From NCBI GenBank assembly GCA_047611265.1, contig JBLFWM010000007.1, positions 15,934 to 79,933 on the forward strand: DNA of 64,000 nt. Reading direction: 5' to 3'. Under the pieces are notes generated by a model. It was given only the letters and a program-made list of their open reading frames with translations. It was not told the origin of the DNA and did not search any database. This DNA is from GCA-2698665 sp047611265. Lineage in GTDB: Bacteria > Pseudomonadota > Gammaproteobacteria > GCA-002705445 > GCA-002716945. Of this stretch, positions 36,211 to 44,603 are shown in pieces. Each line of letters opens with the position of its first letter. Position 1 is the stretch's first letter. The translations under genes and the position numbers were made by a program.

Positions 36211-37167
36211 ATGGAACTTAGTTTAATATATATGTATGTCGGTTTTCTCTTAGCCGCTTATTCAGTAATAGCAAATGATTCAATCCAGACCTTAGGTACT
36301 TTCTTAGCTTCTAATAAAGCTCATTTTAAATGGTATACGCTATGGATCGCAGCTTCAATAATGATGGTCTTTACCATAGTATATGGATGGGTTAACTATG
36401 ATGGTGATATTTCATATGGAAGATTAACGAGAATTCCTTTTCAAGAAGTTCAGTGGTACCATGCTATGGCTCCAGCAATTTTATTGCTTTTGACTCGAAA
36501 AGGTATTCCTGTATCTACAACTTTCTTGGTTCTTTCAGCATTTGCTTCATTTACTGTGCTCGAAAAAGTGCTCATGAAATCTATCGTTGGTTATGGTGTT
36601 GCTGCACTAGCAGCATATGTAATTTGGGTAGTTTTAGAACGATATATAAATGAAAAACAAGATCATCCCGAACATGTAAAATTTTGGAGAGTAGGACAAT
36701 GGGTAACTAGCGGATGGCTATGGTTTGCATGGTTGCAGCATGATATGGCGAATATTGCAGTGTTTTTGCCTAGACAGTTAATGGTAGGTGACTTGATGAT
36801 GGTTCTTATTTCAAGCGTTGCCATACTTGGATATGTGTTTTATACGGGTGGCGGTCGTATTCAGGAAGTCGTGATAAATAAACATGGAACTAGATTTGCA
36901 AGATCTTCAACAATCATTAACCTAGTTTATGCTTTTATTCTATTCTTTTTCAAAGAACTTAACGATTTACCAATGTCTACTACATGGGTATTTGTCGGAT
37001 TATTAACTGGACGAGAATTAGCAATTTCATCTGTAATTGAGAACTATAAGTTTAAATATGTTTTTCCAATTATTGCAAAAGACTTTGGCAAGATGATGTT
37101 TGGCTTAGGAGCAAGTGTTGCGATCGTACTAATAATCCATCAAATAATACTACCTAATGGCTTATAA
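36211..37167 (+). CDS. pit: Inorganic phosphate transporter, PiT family
   Basis: A 318-residue polytopic membrane protein. The PiT signatures are present near both ends: ANDSIQTLGTFLAS (about 22-35) and PMSTTWVFVGLLTGRE (about 264-279), with GIPVSTTFLVLSAF in the middle. These Asn/Asp and Ser/Thr motifs line the substrate path in PiT carriers, which move phosphate with protons, metal or sodium. A strong ribosome binding site (AGGAAGGATGGAG) precedes the ATG. The upstream Pho box suggests induction in phosphate starvation. Its end overlaps the porin gene by 11 bases. Confidence 0.88.
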   Translation: MELSLIYMYVGFLLAAYSVIANDSIQTLGTFLASNKAHFKWYTLWIAASIMMVFTIVYGWVNYDGDISYGRLTRIPFQEVQWYHAMAPAILLLLTRKGIPVSTTFLVLSAFASFTVLEKVLMKSIVGYGVAALAAYVIWVVLERYINEKQDHPEHVKFWRVGQWVTSGWLWFAWLQHDMANIAVFLPRQLMVGDLMMVLISSVAILGYVFYTGGGRIQEVVINKHGTRFARSSTIINLVYAFILFFFKELNDLPMSTTWVFVGLLTGRELAISSVIENYKFKYVFPIIAKDFGKMMFGLGASVAIVLIIHQIILPNGL

Positions 37168-38248
37168 CAGACTATTAAACAAATCCTATATTGTTATATT
37201 TTTGATATATTTGGTTTTTGGTATTAGTTTAACATTTGCAGATAAGAAAAATTCATCAGATATCAGATTTTATGGAAGACTTTGGGTCCAATATGATAAT
37301 TCAGATGACTCAACAAGTAGTAATAATAAAGTTTCATCTATACGAGATAATGAAGGAATGGGTAGATTTGGTGTAAAGGGTAAATCATTAACTGGGAATG
37401 GATATGCGCTCAACTATAAAGTTGAATATGCAATAGATTTAGGCGATGGAACTTCTACATCTGACTCATCAACTTCTTGCAATGACGCAAGAGATTGTCG
37501 TACTTTCAGTTTGAAACAAGGGTGGTTAGGGATGCTAACTCCTTTCGGTCAATTTAAATTTGGTTCTGTGGAATCACCTTATAAATTTATGGCTAAGCAT
37601 GATATCTTACACGATACAATTTCACAGGCACGTGATACACGCATGATATCTCAAGGATCAATGTCTCATAGCTCTTACTGGAGAGAATCTATGTACTATG
37701 AACTTAAATCAGGTGATTTTAAATTTGCCGCGATTTATGGACTAGGAGAGCAAATAAATACTGTTACTAATAAAGATACTGGAATTGGTATAGAGTATAA
37801 AAACTTCTTTATCCCAGGCTTTGATGTTGTCTATGCAAGAAATAAAGATAACAGTGTTACTGGTGCTGGTAATCAAAACTATAATGAGAAATTTACTTTA
37901 ACTAAAACTTTCAAACTTGAAGGTAAACGTAAAGTAAAAGTTTGGTACATGAATGAAGATGTTGGCCTAGATAGTAAATTATTTACTGGTGGTAATGCTG
38001 ATGGTGAAGTTGACTGGTATGGTATTCAGTACAAGTCAGGCCCAATGACGCTTCAATATTCTTATGGTGAAAGTAATGCATCTGAAGGTTCAACATACGA
38101 TAGAGATGGCTACAATATTGGAATGCAATACAAGTTATCAAAATCATCTAGAATTTATATAGGACACTCATCAAGTGATGCAGGATCGGGTGACGGGAGC
38201 AATGGTGACATTAGCTCAACTATAATTGGTCTACGACATGATTTCTAA
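37157..38248 (+). CDS. Outer-membrane porin, probably phosphate-starvation induced
   Basis: A 363-residue protein with an N-terminal signal peptide (hydrophobic core about 12-28, cleavage probably after LTFA). The opening strand DIRFYGRLWVQYD and LGMLTPFGQFKFG are typical of general trimeric porins, and the last residue is Phe (RHDF), needed for outer-membrane assembly. It overlaps pit by 11 bases and shares its Pho-box promoter. A role like PhoE or OprP in phosphate uptake across the outer membrane is inferred from context, because porin sequence alone does not show selectivity. Confidence 0.87.
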   Translation: MAYNRLLNKSYIVIFLIYLVFGISLTFADKKNSSDIRFYGRLWVQYDNSDDSTSSNNKVSSIRDNEGMGRFGVKGKSLTGNGYALNYKVEYAIDLGDGTSTSDSSTSCNDARDCRTFSLKQGWLGMLTPFGQFKFGSVESPYKFMAKHDILHDTISQARDTRMISQGSMSHSSYWRESMYYELKSGDFKFAAIYGLGEQINTVTNKDTGIGIEYKNFFIPGFDVVYARNKDNSVTGAGNQNYNEKFTLTKTFKLEGKRKVKVWYMNEDVGLDSKLFTGGNADGEVDWYGIQYKSGPMTLQYSYGESNASEGSTYDRDGYNIGMQYKLSKSSRIYIGHSSSDAGSGDGSNGDISSTIIGLRHDF

Positions 38249-38355
38249 AAATCATACCCCTCATATCAATTATCAGCATACATTTTTTTAAACTATTGAT
38301 CTTTATCATCTAAATAAAATTTGGAATGTCATATCAATCGGTAGATAATGTATAA

Positions 38356-39723
38356 ATGGATGCAGAGAATAAAAAAATTGATAAACATATCACTCTTGAT
38401 GACCTTTCCGAGGTATTAGACAGTGGGGCAATTACTAAAGCCCGAAATCTTTTAAATTCATTATACCCATCTGAGATTGCTGATGTTATAGAAAGCTCTC
38501 CTCGAAATAGGCGTGAGCTAATTTGGAAACTTGTTTCTAATGAGAATAAAGGTGAGACTTTGGCCGAACTCACTGAAGAAATTAGAACCTATCTTTTGGA
38601 TGAATTAATTGATCAAGATGGTCCAGAGGCTTTAGCGTTGATTGCGAAGAATTTGGATACTGATGACTTGGCCGACATTATACAGTCACTTCCAAAAAAT
38701 CTAATTAAAAAAGCCATTAAGAGCTTAGATAAACAAAATCAGGATAGATTATCAAAAGTATTATCATTTCCTGATGATAGTGCTGGCGGTCTTATGAATA
38801 CTGATACTATCAATATTAGACCAAATGTAACGGTAGAAGTATTACTTAAATATTTAAGAAGACTTAAAAAATTACCAGATCAAACAGACATTGTTTTTGT
38901 TACAGATATGATGAATAAGTATTTTGGTTTTGTATCAATTCAAGACTTATTGGTTGCAAATACTGGAACGCTCATATCTGATATTATGGTTAAGGATGCT
39001 AATGTTATTGATCCCGACTTAAACCAGCATGAAGTTGCAAGAATATTTGAAACCGCAGATTTAATTTCTGCAGCGGTAGTAGACCGTGATGGAATATTGC
39101 TCGGAAGAATAACAATCGATGATGTAGTTGATGTCATCAGAGAAGAAGCTGATGATTCTGTTTTAAATATGGCCGGTTTAAACAAAGACGATGATATTTT
39201 TGCGCCAATATTTCAAAGTACAAAAAGAAGATCTTTATGGTTAGGAGCAAACTTATTAACTGCAATTCTAGCTGCCGCTGCAATAGGACTTTTTGAGGCA
39301 ACTATTGAGAAAGTAGTAGCATTAGCCATACTAATGCCAATTGTTGCAAGCATGGGAGGCATTGCAGGAATGCAGAGTCTGGCACTCGTGATCAGATCTC
39401 AAGCTCTTGATCAGATAGGTAGTTCAAATTCACGATTATTAATTATTAAAGAGGCCTCGATAGGTGTATTAAATGGAATCTTATGGTCAACCGTGGTTGC
39501 GCTTGCAGTCTATCTTTGGTTTAACAGTATTTTTTTAGGGATCGTGATTGCCTCTGCTTTAATGATAAATTTAATTATAGGAGCTATAAGCGGAGTTAGT
39601 CTTCCGCTGATTTTATCTAAACTTAAAATAGATCCTGCTTTAGCTGGCGGTGTCATTTTAACAACCATAACCGACATCGTTGGGTTCATTTCTTTGCTAG
39701 GCATTGCAACGCTTATAATGTAG
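38356..39723 (+). CDS. mgtE: Magnesium transporter MgtE
   Basis: A 455-residue MgtE-family Mg2+ channel. The N-terminal superhelical domain includes LLNSLYPSEIADVIESSP, and FPDDSAGGLMNTDTINIRPN marks the join to two CBS domains (about 140-265). Five membrane helices follow, with PIVASMGGIAGMQSLALVIR and the Mg2+-path block LAGGVILTTITDIVGF. The ATG has no clear ribosome binding site. The 107-base gap upstream shows no Mg2+ riboswitch that I can recognise. Confidence 0.95.
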   Translation: MDAENKKIDKHITLDDLSEVLDSGAITKARNLLNSLYPSEIADVIESSPRNRRELIWKLVSNENKGETLAELTEEIRTYLLDELIDQDGPEALALIAKNLDTDDLADIIQSLPKNLIKKAIKSLDKQNQDRLSKVLSFPDDSAGGLMNTDTINIRPNVTVEVLLKYLRRLKKLPDQTDIVFVTDMMNKYFGFVSIQDLLVANTGTLISDIMVKDANVIDPDLNQHEVARIFETADLISAAVVDRDGILLGRITIDDVVDVIREEADDSVLNMAGLNKDDDIFAPIFQSTKRRSLWLGANLLTAILAAAAIGLFEATIEKVVALAILMPIVASMGGIAGMQSLALVIRSQALDQIGSSNSRLLIIKEASIGVLNGILWSTVVALAVYLWFNSIFLGIVIASALMINLIIGAISGVSLPLILSKLKIDPALAGGVILTTITDIVGFISLLGIATLIM

Positions 39724-39771
39724 CTCATATATTAGTATATCGCTAAAATCTTATGTGTTTTAATTAACACC

Positions 39772-39780
39772 TTATCCACA
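39772..39780 (+). promoter_or_regulatory. DnaA box upstream of nrdA
   Basis: TTATCCACA is a perfect strong DnaA box. E. coli nrdAB also has DnaA boxes upstream of its promoter, where DnaA links dNTP synthesis to the cell cycle. The site lies 43 bases before the predicted -35 element. Confidence 0.7.
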
Positions 39781-39797
39781 GCTTGTAAACAAAAAAA

Positions 39798-39813
39798 ACA
39801 CAACATATTGTGT
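39798..39813 (+). promoter_or_regulatory. NrdR box 1
   Basis: ACACAACATATTGTGT closely matches the NrdR consensus and is palindromic over its outer bases. It is 32 bases (three helical turns) upstream of a second box, the spacing usual for paired NrdR sites at ribonucleotide reductase promoters. Confidence 0.75.
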
Positions 39814-39822
39814 TTCAATATA

Positions 39823-39851
39823 ATTACAACCACAATAATTAGTGTTATAAT
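39823..39851 (+). promoter_or_regulatory. nrdA promoter overlapping NrdR box 2
   Basis: ATTACA (39823-39828) and TATAAT (39846-39851) are spaced by 17 bases. The second NrdR-like box, CCACAATAATTAGTGT at 39830-39845, fills the spacer, so NrdR binding would directly block polymerase. Transcription should begin near 39858. Confidence 0.7.
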
Positions 39852-39891
39852 TTAATCTCCACACAGGACGAATTTAAGGAAAATAATAAAA

Positions 39892-42744
39892 ATGAAAGAA
39901 GAATTACAGAATAATAGCCTCTCCGGACTTACGGAAAAAGAAACAGTAACAGACACGTCAAGTTTGTCTCCTATACCTGGCAAATATAGAGTGATGAGAA
40001 GGAATGGCAAAGTAACTTCCTTTGATTTAGATAAAATTTCTATAGCGATGACCAAAGCTTTTTTAAGCGTGGAAGGAAGTAGTGCGGCAGCGTCAACAAG
40101 AATACATAATGAAGTAGAATCTTTGGCACAAAGAGTTAATTCTGCAATAAAAAGAAGATTTCCTGAAGGTGGCGTCATACATATAGAAGATATTCAAGAT
40201 CAAGTTGAGCTTGCTATTATGCGAGCAGGCTATCAAGACGTTGCAAGATCTTATGTACTATATAGAGAAGAGAGAAGTCAGGCTAGAAGTCAAAATAAAA
40301 CTGAAAAAGCAGAAGACTTACCTATAACTAAAGGTGTGTTAAACGAAGATGGTTCTACTCAAGCTTTGGACCTTGTCAGACTTAAGTTAATTATTGAAGA
40401 AGCATGCTTTGGCGTCGAAGATGTTTCAGCTCAAACCGTATTTGATCTCATAGATAAAAATATTTACGATGGAATTAAAAAAGAAGATTTATCAAGTTCA
40501 ATATTAATTTCTATACGACCTTTGATAGAGAAAGATCCTAATTATTCTTATGTGGTTGCAAGATTACTTTTAAGTAATCTATATGAAGAGGCTTTATCGT
40601 TTTTAAATGTTGATAAGAATACTCCAACTATCAAAGAGATGTCTAAATCTTACCCCGAATATTTTAAATCATATTTAGGAAGAGCTGTTGAGCTTGAATT
40701 GGTTGATAAAGAATTACTAACCTATGACTTAGAGTATATTGTTAAACATATTGATCCATCCAGAGATTTAGCTTTTACTTATCTAGGGCTTCAAACTTTA
40801 TATGATAGATACTTTATCCATCATAGAGAAAAGAGATTTGAATTACCTCAGGCTTTCTTTATGAGAGTAGCAATGGGCTTAGCCATTAATGAAGAAAAAA
40901 GAGAAGAGAGAACTGTTGAATTTTATAACTTGATTTCATCTTTTGACTTTATGTGTAGTACGCCAACATTATTTAACTCTGGAACTTTAAGACCTCAGTT
41001 ATCGTCTTGTTACCTGTCAACATTTCCAGATGACCTTAAGGGGATTTTTGAAGGAATAAGTGATGATGCAATGTTATCAAAATTTGCTGGCGGTCTAGGT
41101 AACGATTGGTCGCAAGTCAGAGCATTAGGATCACACATTAAAGGAACCAATGGCCAGAGCCAAGGTGTTATACCGTTTTTAAAAGTAGCAAACGATACTG
41201 CTGTTGCCGTCAATCAGGGCGGGAAAAGGAAAGGAGCAATGTGCGCTTATCTTGAAACATGGCATTTAGATATTGAGCAGTTCATGGAATTAAGAAAAAA
41301 TACGGGTGATGATAGACGAAGAACTCATGACATGAATACTGCAAACTGGATACCAGATTTATTCATGAAGAGGATTCATAATGATTTAGAGTGGACACTA
41401 TTTTCTCCACATGATTGCCCAGAACTTCATGACTTGACTGGTTTAGAATTTGAAAAGAAATATGAAGAATATGAAAGACATGCAGATGAAGGAAAAATAA
41501 CTAATTTCAAGAGACTCAAAGCTGTTGATTTATGGCGTAAAATGTTGAGCATGGTATTTGAAACAGGTCATCCATGGATCACATTTAAAGATCCATGTAA
41601 TTTACGTTCACCCCAACAACATGTTGGAGTTGTTCACTCATCTAATCTTTGCACAGAGATTACTTTAAATACATCTAAGGATGAAATTGCTGTGTGTAAT
41701 TTAGGTTCTGTTAATTTAGCAGCTCATATTGATGAAAATAAGAAGCTTAACGTTAAGAAACTTGAAAAAACAATTCGTACTGGAATGAGAATGTTAGATA
41801 ATGTAATTGACTATAATTATTATAGTGTAGAAAAAGCAAAAACATCAAATGCGAGACATAGACCTGTTGGTTTAGGGTTAATGGGTTTTCAAGATGCATT
41901 ATATAAATTAAGAATTCCATACGCATCAGAAGAAGCCGTGGATTTTGCTGATAAAAGCATGGAACAAATTAGTTACTTTGCGCTTCGCTCATCTATGGAA
42001 CTTTCAAAAGAAAGGGGTCCTTATCAAACGTTTGATGGTTCACTATGGAGCCAAGGGATTTTACCTATAGATAGTTTGAGAAATTTCAAAGAAGTGCGTG
42101 GAAAATATCTAGATGTTAATATGGATCAAACGCTGGACTGGGATACTTTAAGAGAAGAGATTAAAGTAAATGGAATGAGAAATTCTAATAGTTTAGCTAT
42201 TGCTCCCACTGCAACAATTTCAAATATATGCGGAGTAGCACAATCAATTGAGCCGACCTATCAGAATTTGTATGTTAAATCGAATCTTTCAGGAGAGTTT
42301 ACTGTAATCAATCCTTATTTAATTAAAGATTTTAAAGATGCAAATATTTGGGATGAAGTAATGATTAAAGATTTAAAATATTTTGATGGACAGCTTGCTT
42401 CAATTAGTAGAGTACCAGATAATTTAAAATCAATTTATCAAACATGTTTTGAAATAGATACACGATGGCTAGTAGAAGCCGCGGCTAGAAGACAAAAATG
42501 GATAGATCAGTCACAGTCTCTAAATCTATATATTCCTGATACAGATGGGAAAAAACTTGATAGTGCTTATAAGCTTGCATGGATTAGAGGTTTGAAAACA
42601 ACTTATTATTTAAGATCTTTGGGCGCAACACATGTTGAGAAAAGTACGTCTGATAATGTTGGGTCAAAATTAAATGCTGTAAGTAGTTCAGCTGAAGTTA
42701 AGCAGTGTTTAATTGATGAACCAGATTGTGAGGCATGCCAATGA
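39892..42744 (+). CDS. nrdA: Ribonucleoside-diphosphate reductase, alpha subunit (class Ia)
   Basis: The catalytic subunit of aerobic ribonucleotide reductase, making dNDPs from NDPs. The 950-residue protein has two N-terminal ATP-cone domains (about 20-110 and 145-225), an arrangement also found in Pseudomonas, giving allosteric dATP inhibition. The ten-stranded barrel contains STPTLFNSGTLRPQLSSCYL (shown as blocks STPTLFNSG and QLSSCYL), the active-site segment SNLCTEI and NGMRNSNSLAIAPTATIS. The C-terminal CEAC pair reduces the active site. A small membrane ORF overlaps its stop, and nrdB follows. Confidence 0.96.
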   Translation: MKEELQNNSLSGLTEKETVTDTSSLSPIPGKYRVMRRNGKVTSFDLDKISIAMTKAFLSVEGSSAAASTRIHNEVESLAQRVNSAIKRRFPEGGVIHIEDIQDQVELAIMRAGYQDVARSYVLYREERSQARSQNKTEKAEDLPITKGVLNEDGSTQALDLVRLKLIIEEACFGVEDVSAQTVFDLIDKNIYDGIKKEDLSSSILISIRPLIEKDPNYSYVVARLLLSNLYEEALSFLNVDKNTPTIKEMSKSYPEYFKSYLGRAVELELVDKELLTYDLEYIVKHIDPSRDLAFTYLGLQTLYDRYFIHHREKRFELPQAFFMRVAMGLAINEEKREERTVEFYNLISSFDFMCSTPTLFNSGTLRPQLSSCYLSTFPDDLKGIFEGISDDAMLSKFAGGLGNDWSQVRALGSHIKGTNGQSQGVIPFLKVANDTAVAVNQGGKRKGAMCAYLETWHLDIEQFMELRKNTGDDRRRTHDMNTANWIPDLFMKRIHNDLEWTLFSPHDCPELHDLTGLEFEKKYEEYERHADEGKITNFKRLKAVDLWRKMLSMVFETGHPWITFKDPCNLRSPQQHVGVVHSSNLCTEITLNTSKDEIAVCNLGSVNLAAHIDENKKLNVKKLEKTIRTGMRMLDNVIDYNYYSVEKAKTSNARHRPVGLGLMGFQDALYKLRIPYASEEAVDFADKSMEQISYFALRSSMELSKERGPYQTFDGSLWSQGILPIDSLRNFKEVRGKYLDVNMDQTLDWDTLREEIKVNGMRNSNSLAIAPTATISNICGVAQSIEPTYQNLYVKSNLSGEFTVINPYLIKDFKDANIWDEVMIKDLKYFDGQLASISRVPDNLKSIYQTCFEIDTRWLVEAAARRQKWIDQSQSLNLYIPDTDGKKLDSAYKLAWIRGLKTTYYLRSLGATHVEKSTSDNVGSKLNAVSSSAEVKQCLIDEPDCEACQ

Positions 42745-42917
42745 TATATATTGCTTCAATACTGACAATCATAATACTTCTTACTGTATATAGTTTTTCA
42801 GATAGAAGACGTAATAATGAAGAATTACAATTTAAAAAAAATAGAACACTCATGAACACATGGGGATATAACATATGGGGATATTTAATGAAAACTAGGG
42901 GTAATAAAAATGTATAA
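42741..42917 (+). CDS. Small single-helix membrane protein between nrdA and nrdB
   Basis: A 58-residue ORF starting at an ATG that overlaps the nrdA stop (ATGA) and ending eight bases inside nrdB. Residues 2-19 form one hydrophobic helix (IYIASILTIIILLTVYSF), followed by a basic tail (DRRRNNEELQFKKNR) and a Trp/Tyr-rich end. The positive-inside rule puts the tail in the cytoplasm. No family was recognised. Coupling to nrdA by the ATGA overlap argues that it is translated, but coding status is not proven. Confidence 0.55.
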   Translation: MIYIASILTIIILLTVYSFSDRRRNNEELQFKKNRTLMNTWGYNIWGYLMKTRGNKNV

Positions 42918-44070
42918 CTGGGATGATCCGATAAACGAAGCTTTAAATAAACCAGAGGTAGCTAAAGCAATTCCTGTAGTAGAAAAAGATACTAGCTTAA
43001 ATAATGAAATAGCCCATGAAGGAGCTACAGGCATAGAGGATCTAGAAATAGGTGCTGGAAGAATAGAGGTTGATGATAAAGCTATTATTAACTGTCGAGC
43101 TGATCTGAATCAGCTAGTACCATTCAAATATGACTGGGCATGGCAGAAATATTTAGATGGTTCAGCAAATCATTGGATGCCTGAAGAGGTCCCAATGCAT
43201 GATGATATTAAACTCTGGCAAGATCCAAAAGGACTTACTGAAGATGAAAGAAAAATAGTTGAAGTTAATCTAGGATTTTTTTCGACTGCTGATTCACTGG
43301 TAGCTAACAATCTTGTGTTAGCTGTATATAAGCATATTACCAATCCTGAGTGTAGACAGTACTTATTGAGACAGGCTTTTGAAGAAGCTATACATACTCA
43401 TGCATATACGTATTGTGTACAGTCCCTTGGACTAGATGAGAGTAAAATTTTTAATATGTATAGAGAAGTACCAGCTGTTGCAACAAAAGCAGAATGGGCA
43501 TTACCATTCACTCAAAGTCTTGGCGATCCATTTTTTAAAACCGGAACATTAGAAAATAACCAAAGACTTCTTCGTGATTTAATTGCATTTTATGTAGTGT
43601 TTGAAGGCATCTTTTTCTATGTAGGTTTTACTCAAATATTATCTATGGGCAGAAGAAACAAACTCACTGGCGTGGCACAGCAATTTCAGTATATTCTTAG
43701 AGATGAGTCTATGCATATGAATTTTGGAATAGATGTTATTAATCAAATAAAACTAGAAAATCCTGATTTATGGACAGAAAAATTTCAAGCTGAAATGATA
43801 GAGTTAATTAAGACTGGAGTAGAACTTGAGACAAGGTATGCTTACGATACAATGCCAAAACCTATTCTAGGTATGAATGCAGTTCTTTGCGAGGAATATA
43901 TAAAATTTATTGCTAATAGAAGGTTTGTTCAAATTGGTTTGCCAGAACAGTATCCTGGTGCTAAAAATCCATTTGAATGGATGTCTGAAATCATGGATCT
44001 TAAAAAAGAGAAAAACTTTTTTGAGACACGTGTGACAGAATATAAGGTTGGCGGTCAGTTAAAATTTTAA
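42910..44070 (+). CDS. nrdB: Ribonucleoside-diphosphate reductase, beta subunit (class Ia)
   Basis: The diiron-tyrosyl radical subunit. The 386-residue ferritin-like protein has iron ligands in FFSTADSLVANNLV and EEAIHTHAYTYCVQSL, including the radical-tyrosine region, and in RDESMHMNFG. The C-terminal tail that docks to NrdA ends in VGGQLKF. An AGGGG ribosome binding site precedes the ATG. A strong bidirectional hairpin terminator follows eight bases after the stop. Confidence 0.96.
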   Translation: MYNWDDPINEALNKPEVAKAIPVVEKDTSLNNEIAHEGATGIEDLEIGAGRIEVDDKAIINCRADLNQLVPFKYDWAWQKYLDGSANHWMPEEVPMHDDIKLWQDPKGLTEDERKIVEVNLGFFSTADSLVANNLVLAVYKHITNPECRQYLLRQAFEEAIHTHAYTYCVQSLGLDESKIFNMYREVPAVATKAEWALPFTQSLGDPFFKTGTLENNQRLLRDLIAFYVVFEGIFFYVGFTQILSMGRRNKLTGVAQQFQYILRDESMHMNFGIDVINQIKLENPDLWTEKFQAEMIELIKTGVELETRYAYDTMPKPILGMNAVLCEEYIKFIANRRFVQIGLPEQYPGAKNPFEWMSEIMDLKKEKNFFETRVTEYKVGGQLKF

Positions 44071-44077
44071 TATCAAA

Positions 44078-44113
44078 AAAAGAGATTATTTTTTAATAAA
44101 AATAATCTCTTTT
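44078..44113. terminator. Bidirectional terminator between nrdB and the DUF6580 gene
   Basis: AAAAGAGATTATTTTT (44078-44093) and its exact reverse complement (44098-44113) form a 16-pair stem with a four-base loop. T-rich sequence follows on the plus side and poly-A on the other, so it can end both the nrdAB transcript and the convergent one. The stop of the DUF6580 gene lies inside the hairpin. Confidence 0.85.
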
Positions 44114-44601
44114 GTTTCTTTCGTTATTAGCTTCATTATTGAGAATATTGTAAGCGCAAATAAAACAGTTGATATTAATGATTCATCAAAGAATGGAATA
44201 CCAGCTGCATAACATGCTATCAGACCAGATAGATTAAAAGTATATGTTGAACCTATTAGCCATACACCAAAATTACTTATAATAAAAAATATTGATGGCG
44301 AGATAACTGACGATAAGACTACGGATTTAGTATTCATTTTCTTCATTATAATAGGGCTCAGCAGCGCTATAGAAATATATGCAGCGTATACAAATATCAT
44401 AGATGAATAAATTCCTAAATATAAGTCACTGACAACTTGAGAAACTAATATAACTAAAACGCTTAAAAATCTATTCTGAATTAAATAACCAGTAAACATT
44501 ACTAGAGCTATTGTGGCTGTAAAGTTGGGAATCTCAGTAATCATTCTTGATAGTACAAGTAAGACAAAAAGAATTATTGGGATTATTAAATTAACCTTCA
44601 T
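44086..44601 (-). CDS. DUF6580-type membrane protein, possible ECF-transporter S component
   Basis: A 171-residue hydrophobic protein with about five to six membrane helices (for example PIILFVLLVLSRM and SVLVILVSQVVSDLYLG). NFTATIALVMFTGYLIQNR and the late FFDESLISTVLFALTIF block resemble the DUF6580 family, which is distantly related to substrate-binding (S) components of ECF vitamin transporters. It lies three bases after the BtuB-like receptor, downstream of a cobalamin riboswitch. Moving cobalamin or a precursor across the inner membrane is therefore a reasonable inference. No ECF ATPase genes are nearby. Confidence 0.7.
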   Translation of the reverse strand: MKVNLIIPIILFVLLVLSRMITEIPNFTATIALVMFTGYLIQNRFLSVLVILVSQVVSDLYLGIYSSMIFVYAAYISIALLSPIIMKKMNTKSVVLSSVISPSIFFIISNFGVWLIGSTYTFNLSGLIACYAAGIPFFDESLISTVLFALTIFSIMKLITKETKEIIFIKK

Positions 44602-44603
44602 TA

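Noticed and set aside
39755..39770. GTGTT/AACAC inverted repeat after mgtE
   Set aside because: The stem is only five pairs and no T run follows, so it is not a convincing terminator. Its arms also run opposite to the NrdR consensus.
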